From Levilactobacillus parabrevis ATCC 53295 (GTDB lineage Bacteria; Bacillota; Bacilli; Lactobacillales; Lactobacillaceae), in NCBI RefSeq assembly GCF_001434055.1, contig NZ_AZCZ01000002.1:57924-121923 (forward strand): a stretch of DNA of 64,000 nucleotides. Reading direction: 5' to 3'. The position numbers were made by a program, and so were the translations under genes. The notes beneath the pieces are model-generated. The model saw only the letters and a program-made list of their open reading frames with translations, was not told where the DNA came from and did no database searches. Below are positions 17,456-27,270 of the stretch, piece by piece (the stretch's first letter is position 1; every line of letters starts with the position of its first letter).

Positions 17456-17559
17456 GGCGGCGATACTCCCCCCCAGTAACCTAATCACGCCACTAATCAG
17501 AAAAAATATGAACAAATTACCAACAAACAGTTGATATTTCACAAGGTGTGGGCGATACT

Positions 17560-17590
17560 GGGGTTAGTTGGTTCACTGAACCATGATGTT
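17560..17590. promoter_or_regulatory. Possible XylR operator upstream of xylR
   Basis: The stretch 17456-17717 has no gene. It contains TTAGTT followed by the palindrome GGTTCACTGAACC at 17570-17582, which resembles the AGTTGGTTG half-sites before xylA and both xylT genes. This would fit autoregulation. No convincing -35/-10 pair was found. Confidence 0.4.
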
Positions 17591-17717
17591 AGTTTCTGTT
17601 ATCGCTTCCAATCGAATTATCAATGAGTCAGCTCGATATCACAGTTAGTTGGTATTATTGCTGCACTAACAGTAACGACTTGAGAAGTGGTGCAAGAACG
17701 ACCTAAGGAGGGATTGG

Positions 17718-18917
17718 ATGGTTCGTCGTAGTATGAATCGTAATCAGTTGCATGATCAGAACTTGAAGTTCGTTCTGCAGCAGATTTTTAATAACCATCC
17801 CACCTCGCGGATCGAAATTTCTCACCAGCTTCACCTAAATAAGTCAACGGTCTCATCTCTGTATAACACCCTGATGGCCGAAGGTTACTTGACAGAATTA
17901 GGCCTGGGGGAGGCTTCCACTGCAGGTGGGCGTAAGCCGACGTTAGTTGAAATTAACCAGAATTATGGGTACACGTTGACGTTTGATTTGGGGTACCGGC
18001 ACTTACATGCGCTGGCAACACGTTTAGACGGTCACGTTTGGCAGTACGACCGGATTGAAACCAAGGATCAATCGATCCATGAAATGGTCACGCGTATTCA
18101 GCGATATATTGCGGACACGCAGGCGGCGGATACCAGTAGTAACGGTTTGCTGGGTATCTGCTTCTCCATTCACGGAATCGTTATGAATAATAAAGTCGTC
18201 ACGTCGCCCTTCATTAAGATGGATGGCGTTGACCTGGAACAGGTCTTCACGGACGCATACCAGGTGCCCGTGGTTTTGGAAAACGAAGCCAACCTGTCTG
18301 CCGTCTATGAACGTGACTTTAACGGCGCCCGGAATCTGAACAGTGCCGTTACCATCAGTATTCACCGTGGGATTGGGGCCGGGGTCATCTTGCACCGGGA
18401 CCTCTTCCGTGGTGAACACGGGGATGCCGGTGAAATTGGGCGCACGGTTGCCAGCTTGCAATTTGACGATGCGGGTAACGCCCGGCCAATTCACGCCGAA
18501 GATATCTGCTCGGAAGATGCCATCATCCAACAGGTCGAGGAGCACAAGCAATTGCGTGATCTTGACCGAGATGACATCGTTCGCCTGTACAAAGATGGTG
18601 ATCCGGAAACAGCTCGAATTCTGAAGACTTTCGTGACCGGAATTGCCGGTCTGATCTACAACACGATGCGGACGCTGGATCCCGATGCTTTCTTTATCAA
18701 CTCGCCATTAATCGAGGAGTTGCCTGGAATTTTAGATGACATTCGGATCGCTTACCGGAAATTGTCCGAAAACGATGACCGGGGTATCGAGCTGACCAAC
18801 AATGCGCGACTGGCCACGGTTTTGGGTGGGTGTTCGCTGATTACCCACCGTGTGTTGAACCTGAATGGTTACGAGTTGAACTTTGACCGGCCGAAGGCAA
18901 AAGATACTGAAATTTAA
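17718..18917 (+). CDS. xylR: Xylose-responsive ROK-family repressor XylR
   Basis: Transcriptional repressor of xylose genes, released by xylose. 399 residues. The N-terminus carries a winged helix-turn-helix (SRIEISHQLHLNKSTVSSLYN, residues about 30-50), followed by a ROK sugar-binding domain with GICFSIHGIV and RGIGAGVILHRDLFRGEHGDAGEIG in two pieces of the phosphate-binding fold. The Cys-rich zinc motif of ROK kinases is not present, as usual for XylR. ATG 17718 follows AAGGAGGGATT. It lies next to xylA-xylB-xylT, separated by a divergent surface-protein gene; matching operators precede xylA and both xylT copies. Confidence 0.92.
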   Translation: MVRRSMNRNQLHDQNLKFVLQQIFNNHPTSRIEISHQLHLNKSTVSSLYNTLMAEGYLTELGLGEASTAGGRKPTLVEINQNYGYTLTFDLGYRHLHALATRLDGHVWQYDRIETKDQSIHEMVTRIQRYIADTQAADTSSNGLLGICFSIHGIVMNNKVVTSPFIKMDGVDLEQVFTDAYQVPVVLENEANLSAVYERDFNGARNLNSAVTISIHRGIGAGVILHRDLFRGEHGDAGEIGRTVASLQFDDAGNARPIHAEDICSEDAIIQQVEEHKQLRDLDRDDIVRLYKDGDPETARILKTFVTGIAGLIYNTMRTLDPDAFFINSPLIEELPGILDDIRIAYRKLSENDDRGIELTNNARLATVLGGCSLITHRVLNLNGYELNFDRPKAKDTEI

Positions 18918-18936
18918 TTGTAAATTACGTACAAGA

Positions 18937-18981
18937 AAAGCAATGACCGACACGATGAATTTCGCGTCGACCATTGCTTTT
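18937..18981. terminator. Bidirectional terminator between xylR and surface-protein gene
   Basis: AAAAGCAATG (18937-18946) pairs with CATTGCTTTT (18972-18981), with an inner CGAC/GTCG helix. A and T runs on both sides suit both convergent genes. Confidence 0.8.
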
Positions 18982-18996
18982 TGCATTGTTGTGAAG

Positions 18997-21258
18997 TTAG
19001 TTCCGTTTGCGGAAGCGAGTAGTGATCCCGATGAGACTAGCCAGCAGGAGTCCCAGACCAATCAGCGGTGATGTGCGGTGCTCATTGGTTTGGGGAAGAA
19101 CAGTCTTGGCTTGCTTGTCTAACGGTGTTGCTTGATTAGTGGCGACACGGGTTGCAGTTCTTACTGGCGTAGTCAGGCGTTGGGGATGGCTCGCCACTGT
19201 TGCAACTTTTGCGGCGTTACCACTGTGTGTCGTTAAGTCTTGTTGTGTTGGCTTAGCTGGTGTGACCATGTCGGGTTGTTGCTTAACTTTGTTGATGCCT
19301 GGCGTAATCGTTGCGCCATCACCACCTGAAGTGACTTTGTGGTAGGTTACGGTGACGGTTTGGTCGGCCGGACCAAATGTACCAGTTGGGTTGCTGGCTG
19401 AGTCCAATTGATAACCCTTGATGACCGGCGTCTTTACCTGATAAGCGGTTCCCGACTGACCAGTTAACAGTGCGTCTGGCAATAAGGAATTACCTTGGTT
19501 GTCTTGGTAGTGGACGGTGACGGTTACCGTACTGGTTGGGGTCACGGGTGGTGTTACAACCGGTGGCGTCACCGGTTTGGTGGCATTCTTCGTGTAATAC
19601 AAGGTGATGGTCTGAGCCTGATTGGAGAGGGTTCCCGTGATGGCGGCGCTTTGATTGCGGACGTCATCGTAGGTGTAACCGTCAACGGCCAATTGATCTG
19701 GTGTCAGTGCGTAGGGGTCGCCGGTCATTTTGTCAGTTCCAAAGCTCAGATCGGATTTGATAGTGGCGGTGTCGTCGGCTTCATCCCGGTATTGAACGGT
19801 AATGGCCGCCGCTTTTTCTGCGTTGTCGTAGGGGATGAGAACGGTGAAATTATCCATCCGACTACTCGTCAGGTCAGCACGCAGGTAAAACTTGTGGTTG
19901 CCAGGCGTTGCGACCCCCACTGAATCAGCATATTCTCCATAGGTGCCACCGTAGTAGTAGGTACTTTGTGGTTTAATGTTGGTGAACTGGATACTGCCGT
20001 CAGTGTTGACGGTGTAGTCATCTGATGTCATCCCAGAATAGTAGAGTGAGAAGATTTGATGACCCTGAAATGGGTTGCCAGCGACATGGATTTGCTGGAG
20101 CTGCGTTTCAACAAGTTTAAAATTTTCAGAGTTAATTAAAAATGGTCTGGCCAAAGTGGCATTGTAATTTTGCGGTAACTGAATCAATGGGGCGACCGTA
20201 ATGGCGTGCGTCGTTTGGTCTACAAATTTTTGCTGAGCGTAGTCGACGACAAAGTTTTGGTGACTGATTTTAAGCGATGCGATCTGCTTAGCATCAAGCA
20301 TTGAGAAATCACCGATCCAGTTATACATGACGTTCAAGGTCGTCAGCTTTTTAAGGCCTTCAAGTGGTTTGAGGTTGACAATTTTGTTGCGAGAAACGTT
20401 TAAGGTCGTCAAGTTTGTGAGGCTAGCCAGAGGCGTCAAGTCAACGATATCTCCGTAAGCCCCAGATCCAGTCGGTAAGGTTTGCAGGTTCATGTAATCT
20501 ATACCATTGTCATAAGAAAGATCGAGTGAAGTCAAGCCAGTCGCGTACTGCAAGCCTTCCAGAGAAAATGGTGTTTGCCCATCGATATAAACGGTGCTGT
20601 CAATGGTATGAGCAGTTGCGAGACTCGTCAAACCAGTTGCGATATTGTCCTTGGTAATTTGAGAAACATCGATACCCATGGCCTTGGCAACCATCTTTTG
20701 AAGGATCTTGTTGGGCATCCAAACGTCAATTGATTCGTTGACCGGAGCCGAAAGTGGGGCCGCGGTGGCAACCGGAGTTACTGGTGCAGTAGGTGCGGTG
20801 GAAGCTGGAGCTGGATTGGTCGGTGGTGTTGGCTCGTTTTGGTGTGGTGTTGGTGCCTGGAGACGTTTGGCTGGTTTATGTACAGCGGGACTTTCCGTTA
20901 CTGAGGGGTCACCAGCGGGGTTGGCAGGTTCCTCTGATGACTTGGGTTCTGCCGGTTGATTAGTTGGTGCAGGGGGAGTCGTTGGTTCTGTCGGCCCGTC
21001 CGCGGGTACTGGTTTAGGTGCAGTTGGTGTATTTGGAGCAACTGGTGCAGCTGGTGTGGGTACAGTCGGCGCTACTGGGGTTGGCGCTTTTTCTTCAGTA
21101 GTCGTGGTGGGATCAGTGGCCGTGTTTGTCGTGTCCGCTTGGGCAACGGTTCCACCGAAGGCGAAGACTAAACCAGCCGAAACGATACCGGCGAAAACCC
21201 AGGATTTCCCACTCTTATACATTTTGTAGCGTAATGTGACGTTAGTTGACTTTGACAT
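18997..21258 (-). CDS. LPXTG-anchored surface protein with LRR and MucBP domains
   Basis: 753-residue secreted, cell-wall-anchored protein. It begins with a KxYKxGKxW-type signal peptide (KMYKSGKSWVFAGIVSAG, cleavage likely after VAQA near 41). A Pro/Thr/Ala-rich linker (about 45-175) follows, then leucine-rich repeats (LTSLDLSYDN, LTTLNVSRNKIVNL, LTTLNVMYNWIGDF; about 235-330), a region of unknown fold, and MucBP-type repeats (VTVTVHYQDNQGNSLLP). The sorting signal is LPQTN at about 721, then a hydrophobic segment and RFRKRN. Sortase would couple it to peptidoglycan. MucBP and LRR parts suggest adhesion to mucus or another glycan, which is inferred. It lies between xylR and xylA on the opposite strand and need not be part of xylose use. 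The motif SGGDGATI after the MucBP unit recurs in the surface protein at 56577-58409. Confidence 0.9.
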   Translation of the reverse strand: MSKSTNVTLRYKMYKSGKSWVFAGIVSAGLVFAFGGTVAQADTTNTATDPTTTTEEKAPTPVAPTVPTPAAPVAPNTPTAPKPVPADGPTEPTTPPAPTNQPAEPKSSEEPANPAGDPSVTESPAVHKPAKRLQAPTPHQNEPTPPTNPAPASTAPTAPVTPVATAAPLSAPVNESIDVWMPNKILQKMVAKAMGIDVSQITKDNIATGLTSLATAHTIDSTVYIDGQTPFSLEGLQYATGLTSLDLSYDNGIDYMNLQTLPTGSGAYGDIVDLTPLASLTNLTTLNVSRNKIVNLKPLEGLKKLTTLNVMYNWIGDFSMLDAKQIASLKISHQNFVVDYAQQKFVDQTTHAITVAPLIQLPQNYNATLARPFLINSENFKLVETQLQQIHVAGNPFQGHQIFSLYYSGMTSDDYTVNTDGSIQFTNIKPQSTYYYGGTYGEYADSVGVATPGNHKFYLRADLTSSRMDNFTVLIPYDNAEKAAAITVQYRDEADDTATIKSDLSFGTDKMTGDPYALTPDQLAVDGYTYDDVRNQSAAITGTLSNQAQTITLYYTKNATKPVTPPVVTPPVTPTSTVTVTVHYQDNQGNSLLPDALLTGQSGTAYQVKTPVIKGYQLDSASNPTGTFGPADQTVTVTYHKVTSGGDGATITPGINKVKQQPDMVTPAKPTQQDLTTHSGNAAKVATVASHPQRLTTPVRTATRVATNQATPLDKQAKTVLPQTNEHRTSPLIGLGLLLASLIGITTRFRKRN

Positions 21259-21804
21259 GAGGCTCCTCCTTTGGCGCGGTTCCTTACTAGCATTATGAGT
21301 ACTTAATTATTAACCTCAGTATAGGAGGTTTAGCTAGAATAGTCTATAAGATACCTCATAATATTTAGGGTCCTAACTACAGGGGAATGTCAGCTGAAAT
21401 TTGACTGAAATGCTTATATGTCAAGGAATCTGAGAAGGATAATTGAGCTGAAATGAAGCAAATAAAGACTAAAAAATATTTTCTCATAAATAAAATTGTG
21501 GATAATTTGACTATTACTTAAATATTACGGCAAATTTTCAGTCACATGCGGATGGCTTCTTTCTGAAGCTGGGACGGGTGGTTTCATTGAAGACGGACCA
21601 ACAGTAAGTGTGTGGGACCTAACTGTATTGTTGAAGAATTACTGACTTATGTTAAAAGACCACGGTATTAAAAAGTTAGTAATTTCGGTCCTTATATAAA
21701 GGAAAAGAAACAGATCCGTCCAAATCGTTACGCCCCGTAAGCATTTCCCGAAAGCCCCGATTACCGCCTTTAGAAATCGCTAACAATTTTTTAAATCTTT
21801 TTCT
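21259..21804. other. Intergenic region without recognised gene
   Basis: About 545 bp between the surface-protein start and the xylA promoter. The first part carries the surface-protein ribosome binding site (GGAGGAGCC on the minus strand) and presumably its promoter. I see no open frame with coding features and no strong hairpin. Confidence 0.5.
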
Positions 21805-21872
21805 CGAAAACGCTTGCATTAACACAGAAACCTTGTATAATTGAATTTGTAAGTTGGTTGTCGCAACGAACT
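21805..21872 (+). promoter_or_regulatory. xylA promoter with cre site and XylR operator
   Basis: A cre-like site CGAAAACGCTTGCA (21805-21818) overlaps the -35 TTGCAT (21814-21819). The -10 TATAAT (21836-21841) lies 16 bp away. Just downstream is the inverted repeat AGTTGGTTG-TCG-CAACGAACT (21852-21872), a XylR-type operator. The layout predicts CcpA catabolite repression plus XylR repression. Confidence 0.85.
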
Positions 21873-21895
21873 AACTAGGAGGGTTTTTATAAATT

Positions 21896-23245
21896 ATGGC
21901 AGAAGAATATTGGAAAGGTATCGACAAGATTCAATACGTCGGTCATTCAGATAAAAAATCAGGTTTAGGCTTCCAGTACTACAATCCAGATGAAGTTATT
22001 GGTGGCAAGAAGATGCGCGATTGGTTACGGTTTGCCGTAGCTTACTGGCACACTTTCGATCAACGTTTAGTTGACCCATTTGGTGATGGTACCGCTCAAC
22101 GTCCTTACGACAAGTACACTGATCCTATGGACTTGGCTTTAGCCAAGGTTGATGCTGCATTCGAATTTTACGACAAATTAGGTGTAGATTACCTTTGCTT
22201 CCACGATCGTGACTTAGCTCCAGAAGGCGACACTTTACGTGAAACCAACGCTAACCTGGACAAAGTTGTTGACAAGATCGTTGAATACCAAAAGACGAGT
22301 GGCATGAAGGTTCTGTGGAACACGTCAAACATGTTCACCAACCCTCGGTTTGTTGAAGGTGCTGCAACCTCACCATACGCTGACGTCTTTGCATACTGTG
22401 CCGCTCAATTGAAGCACAGTTTGGAAATTGGTAAGCGTGTCGGTTCTGAAAACTATGTCTTCTGGGGTGGCCGTGAAGGTTACGAATCACTCTGGAACAC
22501 TAACATGAAGGAAGAACAAGAACATGCTGCTAAGTTCTTCCACATGGCTAAAGACTACGCTAATGAAATTGGTTTCGATGCACAAATGTTGCTCGAACCA
22601 AAGCCAAAGGAACCAACGACTCACCAATACGACTTCGATGCTGCAACCACTATCGCATTCATGAAGGAATACGGTTTGGACAAAGACTTCAAGTTGAACT
22701 TGGAAGGTAACCATGCTAACTTGGCTGGCCACACTTACCAACACGAAATCCGTGTTGCTCGTGAAGCAGGCTTGTTAGGTTCATTGGATGCTAACCAAGG
22801 TGACAAGTTGATCGGCTGGGATATTGATGAATACCCATCTAACTTGTACGAAACGACTGCTGCTATGTCAGAAGTTGTTGATAACGGGAGTATCGGCCCT
22901 CGCGGTGGTTTGAACTTCGATGCTAAGCCTCGTCGTTCATCATTCGCCCCAGAAGACCTCTTCTACGGTCACATTGTAGGTATGGATAGCTTTGCTGCCG
23001 GCTTACGTGTTGCCGTTGCTATGAAGGAAGACGGCTTCTTGGACAACTTACGTAAGAACCGTTACAGCTCATACGAATCAGGTATCGGTGCTGATATCGA
23101 AAGTGGCAAGGCTGACTTCAAGTCCCTTGAAAAGTACGCTATCGACATGCCACAATCTAAGTTGATTGCTGCTACGCACTCAGATCACTTGGAAGAAGTC
23201 AAGGATACGATCAACCATTACATCATTGACACTTTGAGCAAGTAA
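21896..23245 (+). CDS. xylA: Xylose isomerase
   Basis: Converts D-xylose to D-xylulose in the cytoplasm, using divalent metal. 449 residues, class II length. Signature parts are visible: [10 protein letters not shown] (active-site His region, near 101), [10 protein letters not shown] (near 187), [16 protein letters not shown] (metal ligands, near 232) and [14 protein letters not shown] (near 268). ATG 21896 follows AGGAGGG. Codon use is strongly biased toward T-ending and A-ending codons, as for a highly expressed gene, unlike xylB downstream. A strong hairpin follows, so xylB probably depends on partial readthrough or its own promoter. Confidence 0.97.
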   Translation: MAEEYWKGIDKIQYVGHSDKKSGLGFQYYNPDEVIGGKKMRDWLRFAVAYWHTFDQRLVDPFGDGTAQRPYDKYTDPMDLALAKVDAAFEFYDKLGVDYLCFHDRDLAPEGDTLRETNANLDKVVDKIVEYQKTSGMKVLWNTSNMFTNPRFVEGAATSPYADVFAYCAAQLKHSLEIGKRVGSENYVFWGGREGYESLWNTNMKEEQEHAAKFFHMAKDYANEIGFDAQMLLEPKPKEPTTHQYDFDAATTIAFMKEYGLDKDFKLNLEGNHANLAGHTYQHEIRVAREAGLLGSLDANQGDKLIGWDIDEYPSNLYETTAAMSEVVDNGSIGPRGGLNFDAKPRRSSFAPEDLFYGHIVGMDSFAAGLRVAVAMKEDGFLDNLRKNRYSSYESGIGADIESGKADFKSLEKYAIDMPQSKLIAATHSDHLEEVKDTINHYIIDTLSK

Positions 23246-23277
23246 TCTTGCGCTCTGCGAAATAAAATATCAATAGA

Positions 23278-23312
23278 ATGGCGGACGGACGGTGTGTTCG
23301 TCCGCCATTTTT
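23278..23312 (+). terminator. Terminator after xylA
   Basis: ATGGCGGACG (23278-23287) pairs with CGTCCGCCAT (23299-23308), followed by TTTT. It may reduce xylB expression relative to xylA. Confidence 0.85.
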
Positions 23313-23355
23313 ATAACCAACGGGTTTGATACGGCTTGAATCTAACCGCCTTACC

Positions 23356-23522
23356 GGGTGGCGAAAATAAGCCGGAACGCTGGGGCGGACGCCTGGAGCC
23401 AAAGAACGGTCTCCAGGCTTGCTTTGAACCTCTGAGAACCGAGTTTCAAAGACACCAATTCTCTAAGCAGCAAAATAACGCTACTAAGAGAATTCCCACG
23501 GCTGAGCTTATTTTCACCACCC
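23356..23522 (+). repeat. Structured intergenic element, subfamily A copy 1
   Basis: A 167-bp element bounded by the pairing arms GGGTGGCGAAAATAAGC (23356-23372) and GCTTATTTTCACCACCC (23506-23522). Internal stems are GCCTGGAG/CTCCAGGC (23391-23398 with 23411-23418), CTTTGAA/TTCAAAG (23422-23428 with 23445-23451), and AATTCTC/GAGAATT. The same architecture with different stem sequences is found at 60349-60517 and 62114-62283. It lies between xylA and xylB. No function is known to me. Confidence 0.85.
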
Positions 23523-23668
23523 TCACGGCTAACTTAGATCGACCAAGTAAATACGTTGGTTAGTCAAGTCTAGGTTGTGTGGATTATGAAATGGTCTACT
23601 GATCAATCAGCTTGCTGATAGTATGACATTAATAAAATAGACGAAACGACAATTAGGAGGAATGACCG

Positions 23669-25177
23669 ATGGGGAAGTACGTTCTCGGTGTTGACCTAGG
23701 AACGAGTGCCGTTAAGGTTTCCGCACTAGATCACAGTGGGCAGATTGTCGCCCAAGAGAGTTTTGATTATGATTTGATTCAGAAGAAGCCCGGCTATAAC
23801 GAACAGAATCCAGAGGACTGGGTTTCTGGCACGACCGTTGCGATTGTTCGGTTGATTTTAAACGACCATCTGAGCGCCAGCGACATTGAAGGTCTGAGCT
23901 TCTCTGGGCAAATGCACGGGTTGGTTCTGCTGGACAAGGACAAGAAGGTTCTACGGCCATCAATTCTGTGGAACGATACGCGGAGCACGCCACAACGTGA
24001 AGAAATCGAAGCCAAAATGGGCGACGAATTCGTTGATATTACGCGGAATCAACCACTGGAAGGTTTCACGTTAACTAAACTGCTGTGGGTTAAGGAAAAC
24101 GAACCAGATATCTGGGCTCAGGCCAAATACTTTGTCCTGCCTAAGGATTACGTGCGTTACCGCATGACTGGCAACCTGGCGATGGATTATTCCGATGCCA
24201 CTGGGACCGTTCTGCTCGACGTTGCTAAGGGCGAATGGAGCAAGAAGATCTGCGAGACCTTCGATATTCCTTTGAGCATGTGCCCACCGTTGATCAAGTC
24301 CGTTGACTTCGCTGGGACGGTTACGCCGGCCTATGCTGAATTCTCCGGTTTGACCACGGATACCAAGGTCTTTGGTGGGGCTGCCGACAACGCTGCTGGG
24401 GCCGTTGGTGCCGGGATTTTACACCCGAACATGGTCTTATCCAGTATTGGGACGTCTGGTGTTGTCCTGAAGTACGAAGACACGCCTGACGTTAACTATC
24501 ATGGTGTCGTTCAATTCGAAGACCACGCTATTCCTGACAAGTATTACTCCATGGGGGTTACACTGGCCGCTGGGTATTCACTCAGCTGGTTCAAGAAGAC
24601 CTTTGCACCGAGTGAAGACTTTACGGACTTCGTATCGAGCGCTGCTAAGTCAACGGTTGGGGCAAATGGATTGCTCTACACCCCTTACATTGTGGGTGAA
24701 CGGGCACCTTACGCCGACGCTGATATCCGGGGGAGCTTTACCGGAGTTGATGGCACGCACAAACGCTACGACTTCGTTCGGGCCGTTCTGGAAGGCATCG
24801 TCTTCTCCTTCAGAGATTTGTTCGATATCTATGAAGAAAACGGTGGGGACTTCGATACGGTCGTTTCCATCGGTGGTGGGGCTAAGAGCCCACTCTGGTT
24901 ACAGATCCAAGCCGACATCTTTAACCGTAAAGTTGTCAGCTTGAAGAACGAACAGGGTCCTGGTATGGGGGCAGCGATGATTGCTGCCACTGGCTTGGGC
25001 TGGTTCGATTCCTTACAGGACTGTGCTGAAACCTTCGTTCACTTCGGCAAGGCTTACGAGCCAAACCCAGAGAACGTGGCTAAATATGCCAAAATGCACA
25101 AGATTTACAAGCAGGTTTACCAACAAACGAAGAGCATCAGTGCTCAGTTGTTGGACTACCGGCGTGAAGAACTCTAG
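23669..25177 (+). CDS. xylB: Xylulokinase
   Basis: Phosphorylates D-xylulose to xylulose 5-phosphate, feeding the phosphoketolase pathway. 502 residues, FGGY kinase family. The N-terminal ATP-binding part starts [28 protein letters not shown] and SILWNDTRS are substrate-site motifs; the catalytic-base region is [15 protein letters not shown] (about 235-249), and [16 protein letters not shown] belongs to the C-terminal FGGY domain. ATG 23669 follows AGGAGG. A structured element and a terminator separate it from xylA by 423 bp. Confidence 0.96.
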   Translation: MGKYVLGVDLGTSAVKVSALDHSGQIVAQESFDYDLIQKKPGYNEQNPEDWVSGTTVAIVRLILNDHLSASDIEGLSFSGQMHGLVLLDKDKKVLRPSILWNDTRSTPQREEIEAKMGDEFVDITRNQPLEGFTLTKLLWVKENEPDIWAQAKYFVLPKDYVRYRMTGNLAMDYSDATGTVLLDVAKGEWSKKICETFDIPLSMCPPLIKSVDFAGTVTPAYAEFSGLTTDTKVFGGAADNAAGAVGAGILHPNMVLSSIGTSGVVLKYEDTPDVNYHGVVQFEDHAIPDKYYSMGVTLAAGYSLSWFKKTFAPSEDFTDFVSSAAKSTVGANGLLYTPYIVGERAPYADADIRGSFTGVDGTHKRYDFVRAVLEGIVFSFRDLFDIYEENGGDFDTVVSIGGGAKSPLWLQIQADIFNRKVVSLKNEQGPGMGAAMIAATGLGWFDSLQDCAETFVHFGKAYEPNPENVAKYAKMHKIYKQVYQQTKSISAQLLDYRREEL

Positions 25178-25190
25178 GGCAGATAACGAG

Positions 25191-25220
25191 AAGGTGTGGG
25201 AGAAATCCCGCGCCTTTTTT
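25191..25220 (+). terminator. Terminator after xylB
   Basis: AAGGTGTGGG (25191-25200) pairs with CCCGCGCCTT (25207-25216) with one T-G pair, followed by T6. Confidence 0.85.
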
Positions 25221-25412
25221 GTCTGATGATGCAAGTAGATTATCTCACTTTTTGGCGGATTGCCTACTAAGCGTAAGTTTCACCATAGAATTGGCTGGTT
25301 CGCTGAGCTTTCAAAATAGTAAATGTGAATGATAATCGCGGGCTGTTTACTAAACAATCAGGCGGGGAAACTGGGCGATTACTAAAACATACCCTAATTT
25401 AATCATTTGTTT

Positions 25413-25497
25413 AGAAAACGCTTTCATTTTGATAAACAGCGTGCTATGATAGGTTCATGGTTGGTTGGGGTTATCAACCAACTGGTGTCAACCAACT
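25413..25497 (+). promoter_or_regulatory. Promoter of first xylT with cre and XylR operators
   Basis: A good cre site AGAAAACGCTTTCA (25413-25426) overlaps a weak -35 TTTCAT (25422); the -10 TATGAT (25445-25450) is 17 bp away. Downstream, GGTTGGTTG and TCAACCAACT (25459-25483) form an inverted repeat, and another TCAACCAAC follows. The order is the same as before xylA and the second xylT. Bases 25221-25412 hold nothing I recognise. Confidence 0.8.
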
Positions 25498-25576
25498 TAC
25501 ATTTTTTCAGCTATACTTTCTCTACATACTGCCACTGCTGACATTACGGCGTTTGCCGTACTAAGGAGCGATATCT

Positions 25577-26950
25577 ATGCGAAAAGTTTCGACCGGATTT
25601 GTTTACTTTTTCGGTGCATTAGGTGGATTGCTGTTTGGGTATGATACCGGGGTTATTTCCGGGGCCATTCTGTTCATCCAGAAACAAATGCACCTGGGTT
25701 CTTGGCAACAGGGTTGGGTCGTGAGTGCCGTGCTCTTGGGAGCTATCCTGGGGGCCGCCATCATTGGGCCATCGTCTGACCGGTATGGTCGGCGGAAATT
25801 GCTGTTATTATCTGCAATTATTTTCTTCGTTGGGGCGTTAGGTTCCGGGTTTGCTGCGGGATTCTGGACCCTGATTATCTCACGGGTGATCTTGGGGATG
25901 GCCGTTGGTGCCGCTTCCGCCTTGATCCCAACGTACCTGGCTGAATTGTCACCCGCCGATCAACGGGGGAAGATGTCCAGTCTGTTCCAACTGATGGTTA
26001 TGACGGGGATTCTGTTTGCCTACATCACCAACTACGCCTGGGCCGGTGTTTACACTGGATGGCGTTGGATGTTAGGGTTCGCTGCAATTCCTGCCGCACT
26101 GCTATTCTTGGGTGGATTAATCCTTCCCGAAAGTCCCCGGTTCTTAGTGAAGATGGGGCACTCCGACCAAGCGCGTGAAGTTCTGGATACCATGAACAAG
26201 CACAACACGCCGGTCGTTGATAAGGAATTGTCTCAGATTGAAGAACAAGCCAAGATGAAGAATGGTGGTTGGAGCGAACTCTTCGGTAAAATGGTTCGTC
26301 CGTCACTCATCATTGGTTTAGGCTTAGCTATTTTCCAACAGGTCATGGGATGTAACACGGTGTTGTACTACGCGCCAACCATCTTTACCGATGTTGGTTT
26401 CGGGGTTAACGCCGCCTTACTGGCCCACATTGGGATTGGAATCTTTAACGTTATCGTGACGGCCGTGGCCGTGATGATCATGGATAAGATCGATCGAAAG
26501 AAGATGCTGATTGGTGGGGCCATCGGGATGGGGGTTTCCCTATTCGTTATGAGCTTCGGGATGAAGTTCTCCGGTGGATCCCATACCGCTGCTATTATCT
26601 CGGTAATCGCCTTGACCATCTATATTGCCTTCTTCTCCGCAACCTGGGGTCCCGTTATGTGGGTGATGATCGGGGAAGTCTTCCCATTGAACATTCGTGG
26701 ACTGGGGAACTCCTTCTCCAGTGTGATTAACTGGTCCGCCAACATGGTTGTTTCCCTGACGTTCCCAGCATTACTGAACTTCTTTGGGACTGGGAGTCTG
26801 TTCATCGGTTACGGTGTCCTTTGCTTCCTGGCCATCTGGTTCGTTAAGGTTAAGGTCTTCGAAACGCGGAATCGTTCGCTGGAAGAAATTGAAGCAACTT
26901 TACGGGCAAAAGCGGGTACTGGTGCAAAAGATTTGAGTTCTGCTAAATAA
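25577..26950 (+). CDS. xylT: D-xylose:H+ symporter XylT, copy 1
   Basis: MFS sugar-porter importing xylose with a proton. 457 residues, 12 predicted membrane segments. Family signatures are GYDTGVISGA (near 22), DRYGRRKLL between helices 2 and 3, PESPRFLVKMGH after helix 6, FQQVMGCNTVLYYAP in helix 7 and IGEVFPLNIRGLG after helix 10. ATG 25577 follows AAGGAGCG. It is about nine-tenths identical in protein sequence to the gene at 31163-32533; the differences cluster in the central loop (residues about 190-230) and the C-terminus. A terminator follows at 26963. Confidence 0.94.
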   Translation: MRKVSTGFVYFFGALGGLLFGYDTGVISGAILFIQKQMHLGSWQQGWVVSAVLLGAILGAAIIGPSSDRYGRRKLLLLSAIIFFVGALGSGFAAGFWTLIISRVILGMAVGAASALIPTYLAELSPADQRGKMSSLFQLMVMTGILFAYITNYAWAGVYTGWRWMLGFAAIPAALLFLGGLILPESPRFLVKMGHSDQAREVLDTMNKHNTPVVDKELSQIEEQAKMKNGGWSELFGKMVRPSLIIGLGLAIFQQVMGCNTVLYYAPTIFTDVGFGVNAALLAHIGIGIFNVIVTAVAVMIMDKIDRKKMLIGGAIGMGVSLFVMSFGMKFSGGSHTAAIISVIALTIYIAFFSATWGPVMWVMIGEVFPLNIRGLGNSFSSVINWSANMVVSLTFPALLNFFGTGSLFIGYGVLCFLAIWFVKVKVFETRNRSLEEIEATLRAKAGTGAKDLSSAK

Positions 26951-26962
26951 GTCATTTAACTG

Positions 26963-26995
26963 AGGAGCCATTCCGGTGAGGGTGGTTCCTTTTTT
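26963..26995 (+). terminator. Terminator after first xylT
   Basis: AGGAGCCA (26963-26970) pairs with TGGTTCCT (26983-26990), followed by a T run. Confidence 0.75.
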
Positions 26996-27162
26996 GCTGG
27001 TTTCAGATAAATTTTTCAGAAAAATGTGACTGAATTTGGGCCAGTCATAAAGGCCGACTGGGCGGGTTTTCCAGGTGATTTAACCAACCATTCAGTAATA
27101 ATTGTCCAAAAAATCGGATATTTTTTCAAACAGTTTGGTCCTGAGGCGACTACACTAATAAA

Positions 27163-27176
27163 TGTAAGCGCTTCAC
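27163..27176. promoter_or_regulatory. cre-like site upstream of beta-xylosidase gene
   Basis: TGTAAGCGCTTCAC fits the cre consensus except for its last two bases. It lies about 95 bp before the start. The rest of 26996-27270 has no clear XylR operator and no gene; a 74-codon open frame at 27026 lacks a binding site. Confidence 0.4.
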
Positions 27177-27270
27177 TTAAACGTAATTTAGACGGCTGGC
27201 CAGCAACTAATTGCGTGATAGATATTATTGATGTCCATGTACATACTTAATATTGAGGAGGCATTCAATC

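Noticed and set aside
23336..23563. 75-codon frame between xylA and xylB
   Set aside because: It lies across the structured element of subfamily A; the pairing arms explain the sequence better than coding does.
27026..27250. 74-codon frame before the beta-xylosidase gene
   Set aside because: No ribosome binding site, covers the cre-like promoter region, no family resemblance.
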